Positions 1 to 5,116 of a DNA stretch of 5,997 nt are shown here, piece by piece. The stretch's first letter is position 1. Each line of letters begins with the position of its first letter. A model generated the notes under the pieces. It made no database searches, was not told the origin of the DNA, and worked only from the letters and a program-made list of their open reading frames with translations. Source of the DNA: an uncultured Burkholderiales bacterium (GTDB taxonomy: Bacteria; Pseudomonadota; Gammaproteobacteria; Burkholderiales; Burkholderiaceae_E); assembly GCA_903898725.1 (NCBI GenBank), contig CAIUGQ010000624.1, positions 1 to 5,997 of the forward strand. Direction: 5' to 3'. The position numbers and the translations under genes were made by a program.

Positions 1-90
1 CGATGCCCCGTCGACGCGGTGACGGCCGTCCGGCGCCCGCGGCGAACGCGCCGTGTGACGCGGCGGTCGCACCGGGTCCGGCGCCGGTCG

Positions 91-110
91 CTGTGATAGC
101 CTCGACCTCC
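91..110 (+). promoter_or_regulatory. Possible -10 region for a near-leaderless transport operon mRNA
   Basis: Just before the chosen ATG of the permease gene there is a TGTGATAGC stretch (92-100), which resembles a weak extended -10 element (TG motif followed by GATAGC). It is one of the few A/T-containing patches in the first 110 bases. Transcription from it would begin only a few bases before the ATG at 111. That fits the absence of any Shine-Dalgarno sequence in front of that ATG. No convincing -35 hexamer is visible at the usual distance. This is weak pattern evidence only. The rest of 1-90 holds nothing I can name, although the permease reading frame stays open through it. Confidence 0.2.
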
Positions 111-1238
111 ATGGTCACGCCCGGGGATGCATGCCGCATCGAGCGTCGCGACGGGGCCGACGCGCTGGTCCTGTCGGGCGCGTGGCGGCTCCACGACGCC
201 GGGACGCTCGACGCGTCGCTGGCCGCGCTCGGCGCGGCGCTGGGCGGCGTGGGCACGATCGACGGCGCGCCGCTCGAGGCGATCGACACCGCCGGCGCGC
301 TCGTCGTGCTGGCCCGGCTGCAGGCCGCCGGCGCCGACGCGGCCGGCATCCCGCTGACGGGCTTCGATGCCCGCCATGCCCGGATCGTCGAGGTGGTCCG
401 CGCCCGCCTGCCAGCGGCCGAGACCCCGCCCCGAGCCACGCCGTACACCGGCCTCGCACGGCTCGGAGCCTCGGCGCACCAGCTCGGCCGGATGCTGCTC
501 GGGCACGTGAGCTTCTTCGGGCGCGTCGTGGTCGAGCTGGCGGGCACGGCACTGCATCCGTCGACGCTGCGCCGCCATGAGCTCGCCGCGCAGCTGTCGC
601 AGGCCGGCGTGATGGCGCTGCCCGTCGTCGCGCTGGTGGCCTGCCTGATCGGCGTCGTGTTCGCCTACCTCCTCGGCCTGCAGGCCGAGCAGTACGGCGC
701 CAACATCTTCGTGGTCGACGGCGTCGCGCTCGGGATGACCCGCGAATTCTCGCCGCTCATCGTCGCGACCATCGTCGCCGGCAGGTCGGGGGCGGCCTTC
801 ACCGCCCAGCTCGGCACGATGAAGCTGACCGAGGAGATCGACGCGATCCGCACGCTGGGCCTGTCGGCCGAACGCGTGCTGGTCGTGCCGCGCGTGCTCG
901 CGCTGATGGTCGCGCTGCCGCTGCTGGTGTTCGTCGGCGACGTCGCCGGCCTGATCGGCGCGATGGGCATCGCCAACGCCATGCTCGACGTCACGCCGCA
1001 GACCTTCCTCGAGCGCCTGCATGTCGCGCTCGACCCGTCGCACTACCTGATCGGCCTGGGCAAGGCGCCGTTCTTCGCGCTCGCGATCGCGGTGATCGGC
1101 TGCCGGATGGGCATGGACGTGGAGCGCGACACCCGCTCGATCGGGATCAACACCACCTCCACCGTCGTCCAGGGCATCGTCGCGGTGATCGTGCTCGATG
1201 CGGTGTTCGCGGTGCTGATGCAGAGGATGGGCTGGTGA
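111..1238 (+). CDS. MlaE-family ABC permease with fused N-terminal STAS (MlaB-like) domain
   Basis: This is the inner-membrane permease of an MCE-type lipid ABC transporter, 375 aa from the chosen start. Residues about 10-102 form a STAS domain with the MlaB-like signature IDTAG (D59, T60). In E. coli MlaB the equivalent threonine is functionally important. Residues about 116-375 are the MlaE fold. Hydrophobic segments lie near 165-190, 256-276, 312-332 and 351-371. The conserved cytoplasmic coupling motif EIDAIRTLGLS (242-252) follows the SPLIVATIVAGRSGAA stretch typical of MlaE. The E. coli proteins are separate: MlaE is about 260 aa and MlaB about 97 aa. Their sum matches this fusion. I chose ATG 111 because the STAS homology begins right after it. 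The frame is open back to base 3, but those 36 residues are Pro/Ala/Arg-rich with no domain. The gene ends in a GTGA overlap with the ATPase gene. The transported substrate, probably phospholipid, is inferred from the family. Confidence 0.93.
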   Translation: MVTPGDACRIERRDGADALVLSGAWRLHDAGTLDASLAALGAALGGVGTIDGAPLEAIDTAGALVVLARLQAAGADAAGIPLTGFDARHARIVEVVRARLPAAETPPRATPYTGLARLGASAHQLGRMLLGHVSFFGRVVVELAGTALHPSTLRRHELAAQLSQAGVMALPVVALVACLIGVVFAYLLGLQAEQYGANIFVVDGVALGMTREFSPLIVATIVAGRSGAAFTAQLGTMKLTEEIDAIRTLGLSAERVLVVPRVLALMVALPLLVFVGDVAGLIGAMGIANAMLDVTPQTFLERLHVALDPSHYLIGLGKAPFFALAIAVIGCRMGMDVERDTRSIGINTTSTVVQGIVAVIVLDAVFAVLMQRMGW

Positions 1239-2071
1239 GCGCCGACCCGCGGACCGATCCGGCCCCGAGCGCCCCCGCCGAGGCGGTGATCGAGCTGCGC
1301 GGCGTCGGCACCCGCTTCGGCAGCCAGGTCGTCCACGACGGGCTGGACCTCGAGATCCGGCGGGGCGATCTGGTCGCGCTGATCGGCGGCAGCGGCAGCG
1401 GCAAGTCCGTGCTGCTGCGCGAGATCATCGGGCTGCACCGGCCCGACGCCGGCGAGGTCCGGCTGCTCGGCACCGACGTCTGGCGCGCCCCGCAGGCCGA
1501 ACTCTCGGCGATGCGCCGGCGCTTCGGCATGATGTTCCAGGAGGGCGCGCTGTTCTCCTCGCTCGACGTCGCGACCAACGTCGCCACGCCGCTGCGCGAG
1601 CATCTCGACCTGCCCGAGGCCATCGTCGAGCGGCTGGTGCGGCTGCGGCTGGCCCTCGCGGGTCTGCCGCCCGAGGCGGGCGCCAAGCTGCCGAGCCAGC
1701 TGTCGGGGGGCATGCGCAAGCGGGCCGCGATCGCGCGCGCCCTCGCGCTCGAACCCGAGGTGCTCTTCCTCGACGAACCGACCTCGGGTCTCGACCCGAT
1801 CACCGCCCGCGCCTTCGACGCGCTGCTGGCGTTCCTGAACCGCGACCTCGGCATCACGGTGCTGGTGGTGACCCACGATCTCGACACGCTGTTCGGCATC
1901 GCCAAGCGCATCGTCGTGCTCGGACGCGGCCGGGTGATCGCGGACGGCACGCTCGACGAGGTCGTGCAGGTCGACGACCCGTGGATACAATCGTACTTCT
2001 CGTCGCGCGCCCCCTCGGCCGCAGCCCCCTCTCCGAACCGGCCCCCCCCCGTGACCCGCGATGGAGCCTGA
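1235..2071 (+). CDS. MlaF-like ABC transporter ATP-binding protein
   Basis: This is the cytoplasmic ATPase that powers the MCE transporter, 278 aa. All ABC motifs are present and intact: Walker A GGSGSGKS (51-58), Q-loop with Q102 in the MlaF-typical MMFQEGALFSS context, signature LSGGMRKR (156-163), Walker B VLFLDEP (176-182), D-loop SGLDP (184-188) and H-loop H214. The start is GTG 1235, overlapping the permease stop as GTGA, with an AGAGGA ribosome site (1222-1227) seven bases upstream. The catalytic domain ends with the family-conserved WIQSYF (250-255). A Ser/Ala/Pro-rich tail of about 23 residues follows and looks dispensable. The coding sequence of that tail contains a run of nine C (2042-2050). 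The gene overlaps the start of the MCE gene by 11 bp, so translation is probably coupled. In E. coli MlaF is regulated by the STAS protein MlaB. Here the STAS domain comes from the permease itself. Confidence 0.95.
   Translation: MSADPRTDPAPSAPAEAVIELRGVGTRFGSQVVHDGLDLEIRRGDLVALIGGSGSGKSVLLREIIGLHRPDAGEVRLLGTDVWRAPQAELSAMRRRFGMMFQEGALFSSLDVATNVATPLREHLDLPEAIVERLVRLRLALAGLPPEAGAKLPSQLSGGMRKRAAIARALALEPEVLFLDEPTSGLDPITARAFDALLAFLNRDLGITVLVVTHDLDTLFGIAKRIVVLGRGRVIADGTLDEVVQVDDPWIQSYFSSRAPSAAAPSPNRPPPVTRDGA
2042..2050 (+). repeat. Nine-base poly-C tract at the 3' end of the ATPase gene
   Basis: Nine consecutive C residues encode Pro270-Pro272 of the ATPase, ending 10 bases before the ATG of the MCE gene. 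Losing one C would put TGA at 2052-2054 in frame, six bases before that ATG. Gaining one C would move the stop to 2110-2112, inside the MCE gene. Both changes affect only the last residues of the ATPase but move its stop relative to the downstream start. It is the longest homopolymer I see in the window. Whether it varies is unknown. Confidence 0.7.
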
Positions 2072-3065
2072 AGCCCGGTACACCACGATCGGCGCCATCC
2101 TGCTGGCGCTGATCGTCGCCGCGATCGCGGTCTTCGTCTGGCTCACCAGCTCGGGCCGCGCCTCCGACTACCGCTTCTACACCGTCTACTTCGAGCGACA
2201 GTCGCTCGAGGGCCTGCAGATCGGCGGCGACGTCAACATGCGCGGCGTGAAGGTGGGCCGTGTCGAGGACTACATCATCGCGCGCGCCAACATCAACCGG
2301 GTCGCCGTGAAGGTGCGCGTCGCGCGCGAGACGCCGGTCAGCGAGAACACCACCGCGGTCGTCGCCCGGAACTTCCTCACCGGCATCGCCCGGATCAACC
2401 TCGAGACGCCCGGCACGCCGGGCCCGGAGCTGGTGGCGGTCGCCCCCGGCGAGCGCTACCCGGTGATCCCCGAGGGCACCTCGAACCTCGACCAGATCGC
2501 GGATGCGGTCAGTCGGCTCGCGGTGCAGGCCGACTCGGCGCTGGACAACCTCAACCGCGTGCTCGGCCCCCAGAACCAGCAGGCGGTGGCCGACGCCCTG
2601 AGCGCCGTGCGCGACCTGTCCAAGGGACTGAGCGCGCGGCTCGACACGCTCGACGACACCACCCAGAGCATCCGGCGCACCGCCGACGCATTCGCGCGCT
2701 CGAGCCGCGAGATCTCGCAGTCGGTCGACCGCGTGGCGACGATCGTCGAGCCGGTCGGACGCAACGCCGGCGAGGCGATGCGCGAGGCACAGACCACGCT
2801 GCGCGAGTTCACCCGCAGCAGCCAGTCGCTCGAGCGCGAGCTGCTCGGGGCCGTGCAGCGCCTGGAGCGCGACACCGGCGGCCTGGCGCGACGTGCCGAC
2901 GACGCGGTCGACATCGGCGTGCACGAACTGCGCGCAACCGCCGAGGAGCTGCGTGCCAGCGTCGAGCTGATCACGCGCACCCTCGACCGGCTGCAGGATC
3001 CGAAGGCGCTGCTGCTCGGCCCGAGCTCGCGCCAGATGGGCCCGGGCGAGGAGGATCGGCGATGA
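2061..3065 (+). CDS. MlaD-like single-MCE-domain protein with long helical tail
   Basis: This is the MCE subunit of the transporter, 334 aa, anchored in the inner membrane and facing the periplasm. A single membrane helix (residues about 8-29) is followed by one MCE domain (about 38-117). Its typical opening is YTVYFERQSLEGLQIGGDV, and it continues with MRGVKVGRVEDY and later RNFLTGIARINLET. Residues about 140-312 are almost entirely predicted amphipathic helix, rich in Ala/Arg/Glu/Ser/Thr/Leu with repeated LxxxL spacing. The protein ends with DPKALLLGPSSRQMGPGE (313-330), a tail style I associate with PqiB/MCE proteins that work with an auxiliary lipoprotein. E. coli MlaD is only about 183 aa and lacks such a tail. 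Family members form hexameric rings, so the helices could make a tube across part of the periplasm (inference). There is no Shine-Dalgarno sequence before ATG 2061. The start lies inside the ATPase gene (11 bp overlap), suggesting translational coupling. Confidence 0.92.
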   Translation: MEPEARYTTIGAILLALIVAAIAVFVWLTSSGRASDYRFYTVYFERQSLEGLQIGGDVNMRGVKVGRVEDYIIARANINRVAVKVRVARETPVSENTTAVVARNFLTGIARINLETPGTPGPELVAVAPGERYPVIPEGTSNLDQIADAVSRLAVQADSALDNLNRVLGPQNQQAVADALSAVRDLSKGLSARLDTLDDTTQSIRRTADAFARSSREISQSVDRVATIVEPVGRNAGEAMREAQTTLREFTRSSQSLERELLGAVQRLERDTGGLARRADDAVDIGVHELRATAEELRASVELITRTLDRLQDPKALLLGPSSRQMGPGEEDRR

Positions 3066-3790
3066 ACACGCAGACCGTGGCAGGGCCTCGGGCGCGCCGC
3101 ACCCGGCTGCGCAGCGCCGTCGCGGCGACGTTCGCGCTCGTCGCGCTCGTCGCGCTCGCCGGCTGCGGCACCCTCGCGAGCGACGCGCCGCGATTCGACT
3201 TCTACGTGATCCAGGACCTGCGCCCTGCGGCGGCCCCCCCGGCGACGCCCGCCCCACCGCGCATCGACCGCACGCTGCTGCTGACGACCGGCCCAGCACA
3301 GGCCCTCTTCGACAGCGACCGCATCGTGTTCACCCGCGACGGCGTCGGTCGGGCGTACTACCAGGACTCGAACTGGAGCGAACGCCCGGCCCGGCGGATC
3401 GTGGCGCTCGCCGAAGCCCGGCTCGCCCAGGGCGGCGGCTTCCGCACGGTCGCGCAGACCCTGGCCGGCGTGCGCGGCGAGCAGGTGCTGAGCCTGCGGC
3501 TGGAGGAGCTGGTGCACGACGACTCGGTGTCACCGGGCGTGCTGCGGCTGACGGTCATCGCCGAGCTGCTCGACTGGCGCAGCCGAACGATGATTGCGCG
3601 CCGCACGTTCATGCGCATCGCGACCGTCGACACGCGCGACGCAAAAGGCGCGGCGCGCGCCGCGAACGTCGCGGTCACCGGGCTGCTCGACGAGGTGGTG
3701 ACCTGGACCGAGGCGAGCGTGGCCGCCCTGCCCGGTGTCAGCGGACCGGTGAGCCGCCCCGAGGCGACTGCCCCGCCCGGGCCTCGGTGA
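3062..3790 (+). CDS. ABC-type transport auxiliary lipoprotein (PqiC-like)
   Basis: This is a periplasm-facing lipoprotein predicted to dock the MCE transporter at the outer membrane, 242 aa. The N-terminus has basic residues (RARRTRLR, 10-17), then a hydrophobic core (19-33) and the lipobox LAGC, with Cys35 as the lipidated residue. Gly follows the Cys rather than Asp, which fits outer-membrane sorting. The mature part matches the ABC_trans_aux/PqiC family style: FDFYVIQDLRP near 45-54, and the segment AYYQDSNWSERPARRI (98-113), where Tyr and Trp are the family landmarks. The last 20 or so residues are Pro/Gly-rich and probably unstructured. An excellent ribosome site GAGGAGGA (3048-3055) lies six bases before the ATG, which overlaps the MCE stop as ATGA. 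Its 3' end overlaps an opposing small ORF by 53 bp. The family assignment is firm. The exact partner contacts are inferred from Pqi systems. Confidence 0.88.
   Translation: MNTQTVAGPRARRTRLRSAVAATFALVALVALAGCGTLASDAPRFDFYVIQDLRPAAAPPATPAPPRIDRTLLLTTGPAQALFDSDRIVFTRDGVGRAYYQDSNWSERPARRIVALAEARLAQGGGFRTVAQTLAGVRGEQVLSLRLEELVHDDSVSPGVLRLTVIAELLDWRSRTMIARRTFMRIATVDTRDAKGAARAANVAVTGLLDEVVTWTEASVAALPGVSGPVSRPEATAPPGPR
3134..3160 (+). repeat. Three tandem 9-bp units in the lipoprotein signal peptide
   Basis: The unit GCGCTCGTC occurs twice, followed by GCGCTCGCC, encoding ALV-ALV-ALA in the hydrophobic core of the signal peptide. Because the unit is a multiple of three, copy-number slippage would lengthen or shorten the core without breaking the frame. 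Confidence 0.75.
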
Positions 3791-3998
3791 CGGACTCGTC
3801 GAGACCGGCGATGCGGATGCCGCGCCGCTGATAGGTCGGTGCCTCGAAGGCGGCATAGGCGCCGCTCGACGTCGACGTCGAACGGGAGCCGGGGACGGAC
3901 GATGCGCTCGCACCGGGCGGATCGAGCAGCACCAGGATCGCATCGGACAGCAGCGCGAACAGCGGGCGGGGGGCGGCGGCGACGGGTGAACGGGTCAT
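3738..3998 (-). CDS. Unrecognised 86-aa small protein
   Basis: I do not recognise this protein. It runs from ATG at 3998 down to TGA at 3738-3740. Three things support it. A strong AGGAG ribosome site (4006-4010 on the plus strand) sits exactly seven bases upstream. The codons are consistently G/C-ending, like those of the neighbours. The sequence also has gene-like structure: a hydrophobic segment RPLFALLSDAILVLLD (11-26), a Ser/Thr-rich linker (31-46) and a denser C-terminal part AYAAFEAPTYQRRGIRIAGL (48-67) followed by DESVTEARAG. No lipobox, cysteine or nucleotide-binding motif is present. The hydrophobic stretch is short and carries an Asp, so an amphipathic membrane-associated helix is possible but not shown. 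The gene lies 110 bp downstream of the WYL regulator on the same strand and overlaps the opposing lipoprotein gene by 53 bp. The main alternative is a chance ORF in GC-rich DNA, since the same frame stays open far upstream. Confidence 0.5.
   Translation of the reverse strand: MTRSPVAAAPRPLFALLSDAILVLLDPPGASASSVPGSRSTSTSSGAYAAFEAPTYQRRGIRIAGLDESVTEARAGQSPRGGSPVR
3759..3787 (+). terminator. Hairpin at the end of the transporter operon, possible terminator
   Basis: CCGAGGC (3759-3765) and GCCTCGG (3781-3787) form a perfect 7-bp stem with a 15-base loop, ending right before the lipoprotein stop codon (3788-3790). No T-rich run follows, so it is not a standard intrinsic terminator. It could stabilise the mRNA 3' end or pause polymerase where the two transcription units converge. 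Confidence 0.25.
3866..3881. repeat. Perfect 16-bp palindrome made of TCGACG repeats
   Basis: TCGACGTCGACGTCGA reads the same on both strands. It lies inside the small minus-strand ORF, where it encodes part of the Thr/Ser linker. It can be explained as a short tandem repeat of TCGACG, and nothing shows that it is a protein-binding site. Confidence 0.6.
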
Positions 3999-4005
3999 CG
4001 GTGGG

Positions 4006-4010
4006 CTCCT
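4006..4010 (-). promoter_or_regulatory. Shine-Dalgarno site that decides the start of the 86-aa ORF
   Basis: Plus-strand CTCCT reads AGGAG on the minus strand, seven bases before ATG 3998. It is among the best ribosome sites in the window and the main reason to believe the small ORF. Part of it (AGGA) can pair with an upstream TCCT; see the hairpin at 4007-4030. Confidence 0.6.
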
Positions 4011-4030
4011 GGTGGATCGAGGCTCCAGGA
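4007..4030 (-). promoter_or_regulatory. Leader hairpin that could mask the ribosome site of the 86-aa ORF
   Basis: On the minus strand TCCTGG (4030-4025) can pair with CCAGGA (4012-4007), a perfect 6-bp stem with a 12-base loop. The 3' arm contains AGGA of the Shine-Dalgarno site, so the folded form would hide it. The stem is short and may be coincidental in GC-rich sequence. No ligand-binding fold is visible around it. Confidence 0.25.
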
Positions 4031-4041
4031 TGAGCGGCCGA

Positions 4042-4060
4042 TGGCTCGTGACGTGAGCCA
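4042..4060. promoter_or_regulatory. Inverted repeat TGGCTC-7-GAGCCA, possible operator
   Basis: Perfect 6-bp half sites are separated by seven bases (GTGACGT), in the gap between the WYL regulator and the small ORF, 44 bp before the ORF's start. The size and symmetry suit a dimeric regulator, but no promoter boxes are visible near it. The assignment rests on symmetry alone. Confidence 0.25.
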
Positions 4061-4081
4061 GGCCCGAGTCGGCGAGATGCG

Positions 4082-4120
4082 CCGGCCGGTCCGCGGCCGC
4101 TGCGGACCTCAGGGGGCCGG
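4082..4120 (-). terminator. Two-level hairpin at the stop codon of the WYL gene
   Basis: The inner stem pairs GGTCCGC (4088-4094) with GCGGACC (4102-4108) around a 7-base loop. An outer stem pairs CCGGCC (4082-4087) with GGCCGG (4115-4120). The unpaired six bases between them on one side contain the WYL stop codon (4109-4111). The structure is strong and GC-rich, but no T-run follows on the minus strand. It may weaken rather than end transcription into the small ORF. Confidence 0.35.
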
Positions 4121-5113
4121 CACCGTCCGAAGCGCCGCAGCCGCGCGACGGTAGCCGTCGAGCGCCGCCTCGAGCTCGGTGGCGACGCGCTCGCGCAGCG
4201 CGTCGGGCACCAGCACCTCGACCGACGCACCGTGCTTGAGCACCTCCATCATCAGTTCGCGCGGGTCGTTGTAGGGCAGCTCCAGCACCCAGCGGCCGGC
4301 CTCGTCGAAGGCCCCGCGCTGCTGCGGATGCCAGACCTCGGCTGACACCCATCGCGCGCGCTCCGGCGCGAAGCGCAGCGTCGCCCAGGTGACGTCGCGG
4401 CCCGAGAAGATGCCGTAGCCGCTCTCCATCAGCTCCGCGAGCGTCGCCCGCTCGACCTCGCGCGCGACCGCCTCCAGCGGCTCGGCCCGGACGATCGCGT
4501 CGATGGAGAAGCTCCGGACGGCGTGCCGCAGGTGACACCAGGCGACCAGGTACCAGTTCTCGCGATAGAAGACGAGCTGCTGCGGCGAGACGTCGCGCTC
4601 GGTGGTCTCGTCGGACTGCCGCGAGTAGTGCGACAGCCGCAGCCGCCGGCGCCCGAGCGTGGCCGAGGCCACGGTCTCGAAGTGCTGCACGGTCAGCCGA
4701 CGGCGCGCCGCGGTGACGATGCGAACGCGCTGCTCGACCTCCTCCGCGCTGTGGTCGGCGCTGCCCAGCAGCGCGCGCAGCCGCGCCTGCAGCGGGCGGA
4801 CCTGCGCCCCCAGCAGGCCGGGCTGCAGCTCGGCGAGGAGCTGCTGCATCATCAGCAGCGCATGCGCCTCGGAGGCGTTGAACCACAGCCCCGGCAGCGC
4901 GAACGCCGGCCCGCCCGACGGCTCGGCGTACCGGTAGCCGCCTTCGAAGCGGTCCCACTCGATCGGCGCGTTCAGGCGGTCACGCATGTACTCGAGGTCG
5001 CGCTTGAAGGTGGCGCGCGAGACCGACAGCGACTCGAGGAAGCGCTCGATGGGCACGGCGCGCCCGCCCTGCAGCAGCTGGTCGATCTGGTAGAAGCGCT
5101 CGGTGCGATCCAT
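4109..5113 (-). CDS. YafY-type WYL-domain transcriptional regulator
   Basis: This is a DNA-binding regulator of 334 aa, the usual length for the YafY/WYL family. Residues about 5-60 form an HTH_11-type winged helix. The recognition region includes VSRATFKRDLEYMRDRL (31-47), followed by the wing EGGYRYAE. A helical linker (about 78-138) leads to the WYL domain (about 140-212), with the eponymous residues in ENWYLVAW (185-192, W187 Y188 L189) and the following RSFSIDAI (200-207), where the conserved Arg belongs to the ligand pocket. The C-terminal WCX domain (about 245-320) carries LRFAPERARWV and the closing PYNDPRELMMEVLKHG (280-295). WYL domains bind small ligands or nucleic acid, and in at least one family member single-stranded DNA. 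The start ATG 5113 lies three bases after the stop of the YhaN-like gene and has no clear Shine-Dalgarno, so it is probably translated by coupling. The target genes are unknown. Autoregulation or control of the adjacent ATPase operon is inferred. Confidence 0.92.
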   Translation of the reverse strand: MDRTERFYQIDQLLQGGRAVPIERFLESLSVSRATFKRDLEYMRDRLNAPIEWDRFEGGYRYAEPSGGPAFALPGLWFNASEAHALLMMQQLLAELQPGLLGAQVRPLQARLRALLGSADHSAEEVEQRVRIVTAARRRLTVQHFETVASATLGRRRLRLSHYSRQSDETTERDVSPQQLVFYRENWYLVAWCHLRHAVRSFSIDAIVRAEPLEAVAREVERATLAELMESGYGIFSGRDVTWATLRFAPERARWVSAEVWHPQQRGAFDEAGRWVLELPYNDPRELMMEVLKHGASVEVLVPDALRERVATELEAALDGYRRAAAALRTVPAP

Positions 5114-5116
5114 CGC

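Noticed and set aside
3..110. In-frame 36-residue N-terminal extension of the permease
   Set aside because: Low-complexity Pro/Ala/Arg sequence with no domain, no ribosome site near base 3, and STAS homology that starts only after ATG 111.
1986..1991. TACAAT, a good -10 match inside the ATPase gene, as an internal promoter for the MCE gene
   Set aside because: No -35-like hexamer at 16-18 bp, and the bases encode the conserved WIQSYF segment. The rare ATA codon is odd but not enough.
1043..3517. Long minus-strand open frames opposite the transporter genes (1043-2146, 1147-1950, 1854-3299, 2456-3517)
   Set aside because: They lie antisense to genes with intact family motifs and have Arg/Ala-rich or His/Asp/Gln-rich compositions typical of antisense reading of GC-rich codons.
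3839..4033. Plus-strand 64-aa ORF opposite the small minus-strand ORF
   Set aside because: Arg/Ser-rich with no ribosome site. The minus strand has the better start signal and more natural composition.
4659..4937. Plus-strand 92-aa ORF within the WYL region
   Set aside because: Antisense to a well-supported regulator, with Ser/Cys-rich composition and no start signal.
3738..4958. Minus-strand 406-codon open frame as one gene
   Set aside because: Its upstream part is an Arg/Ala-rich shadow of the WYL gene. Only the last 86 codons, with their own ATG and ribosome site, look real.
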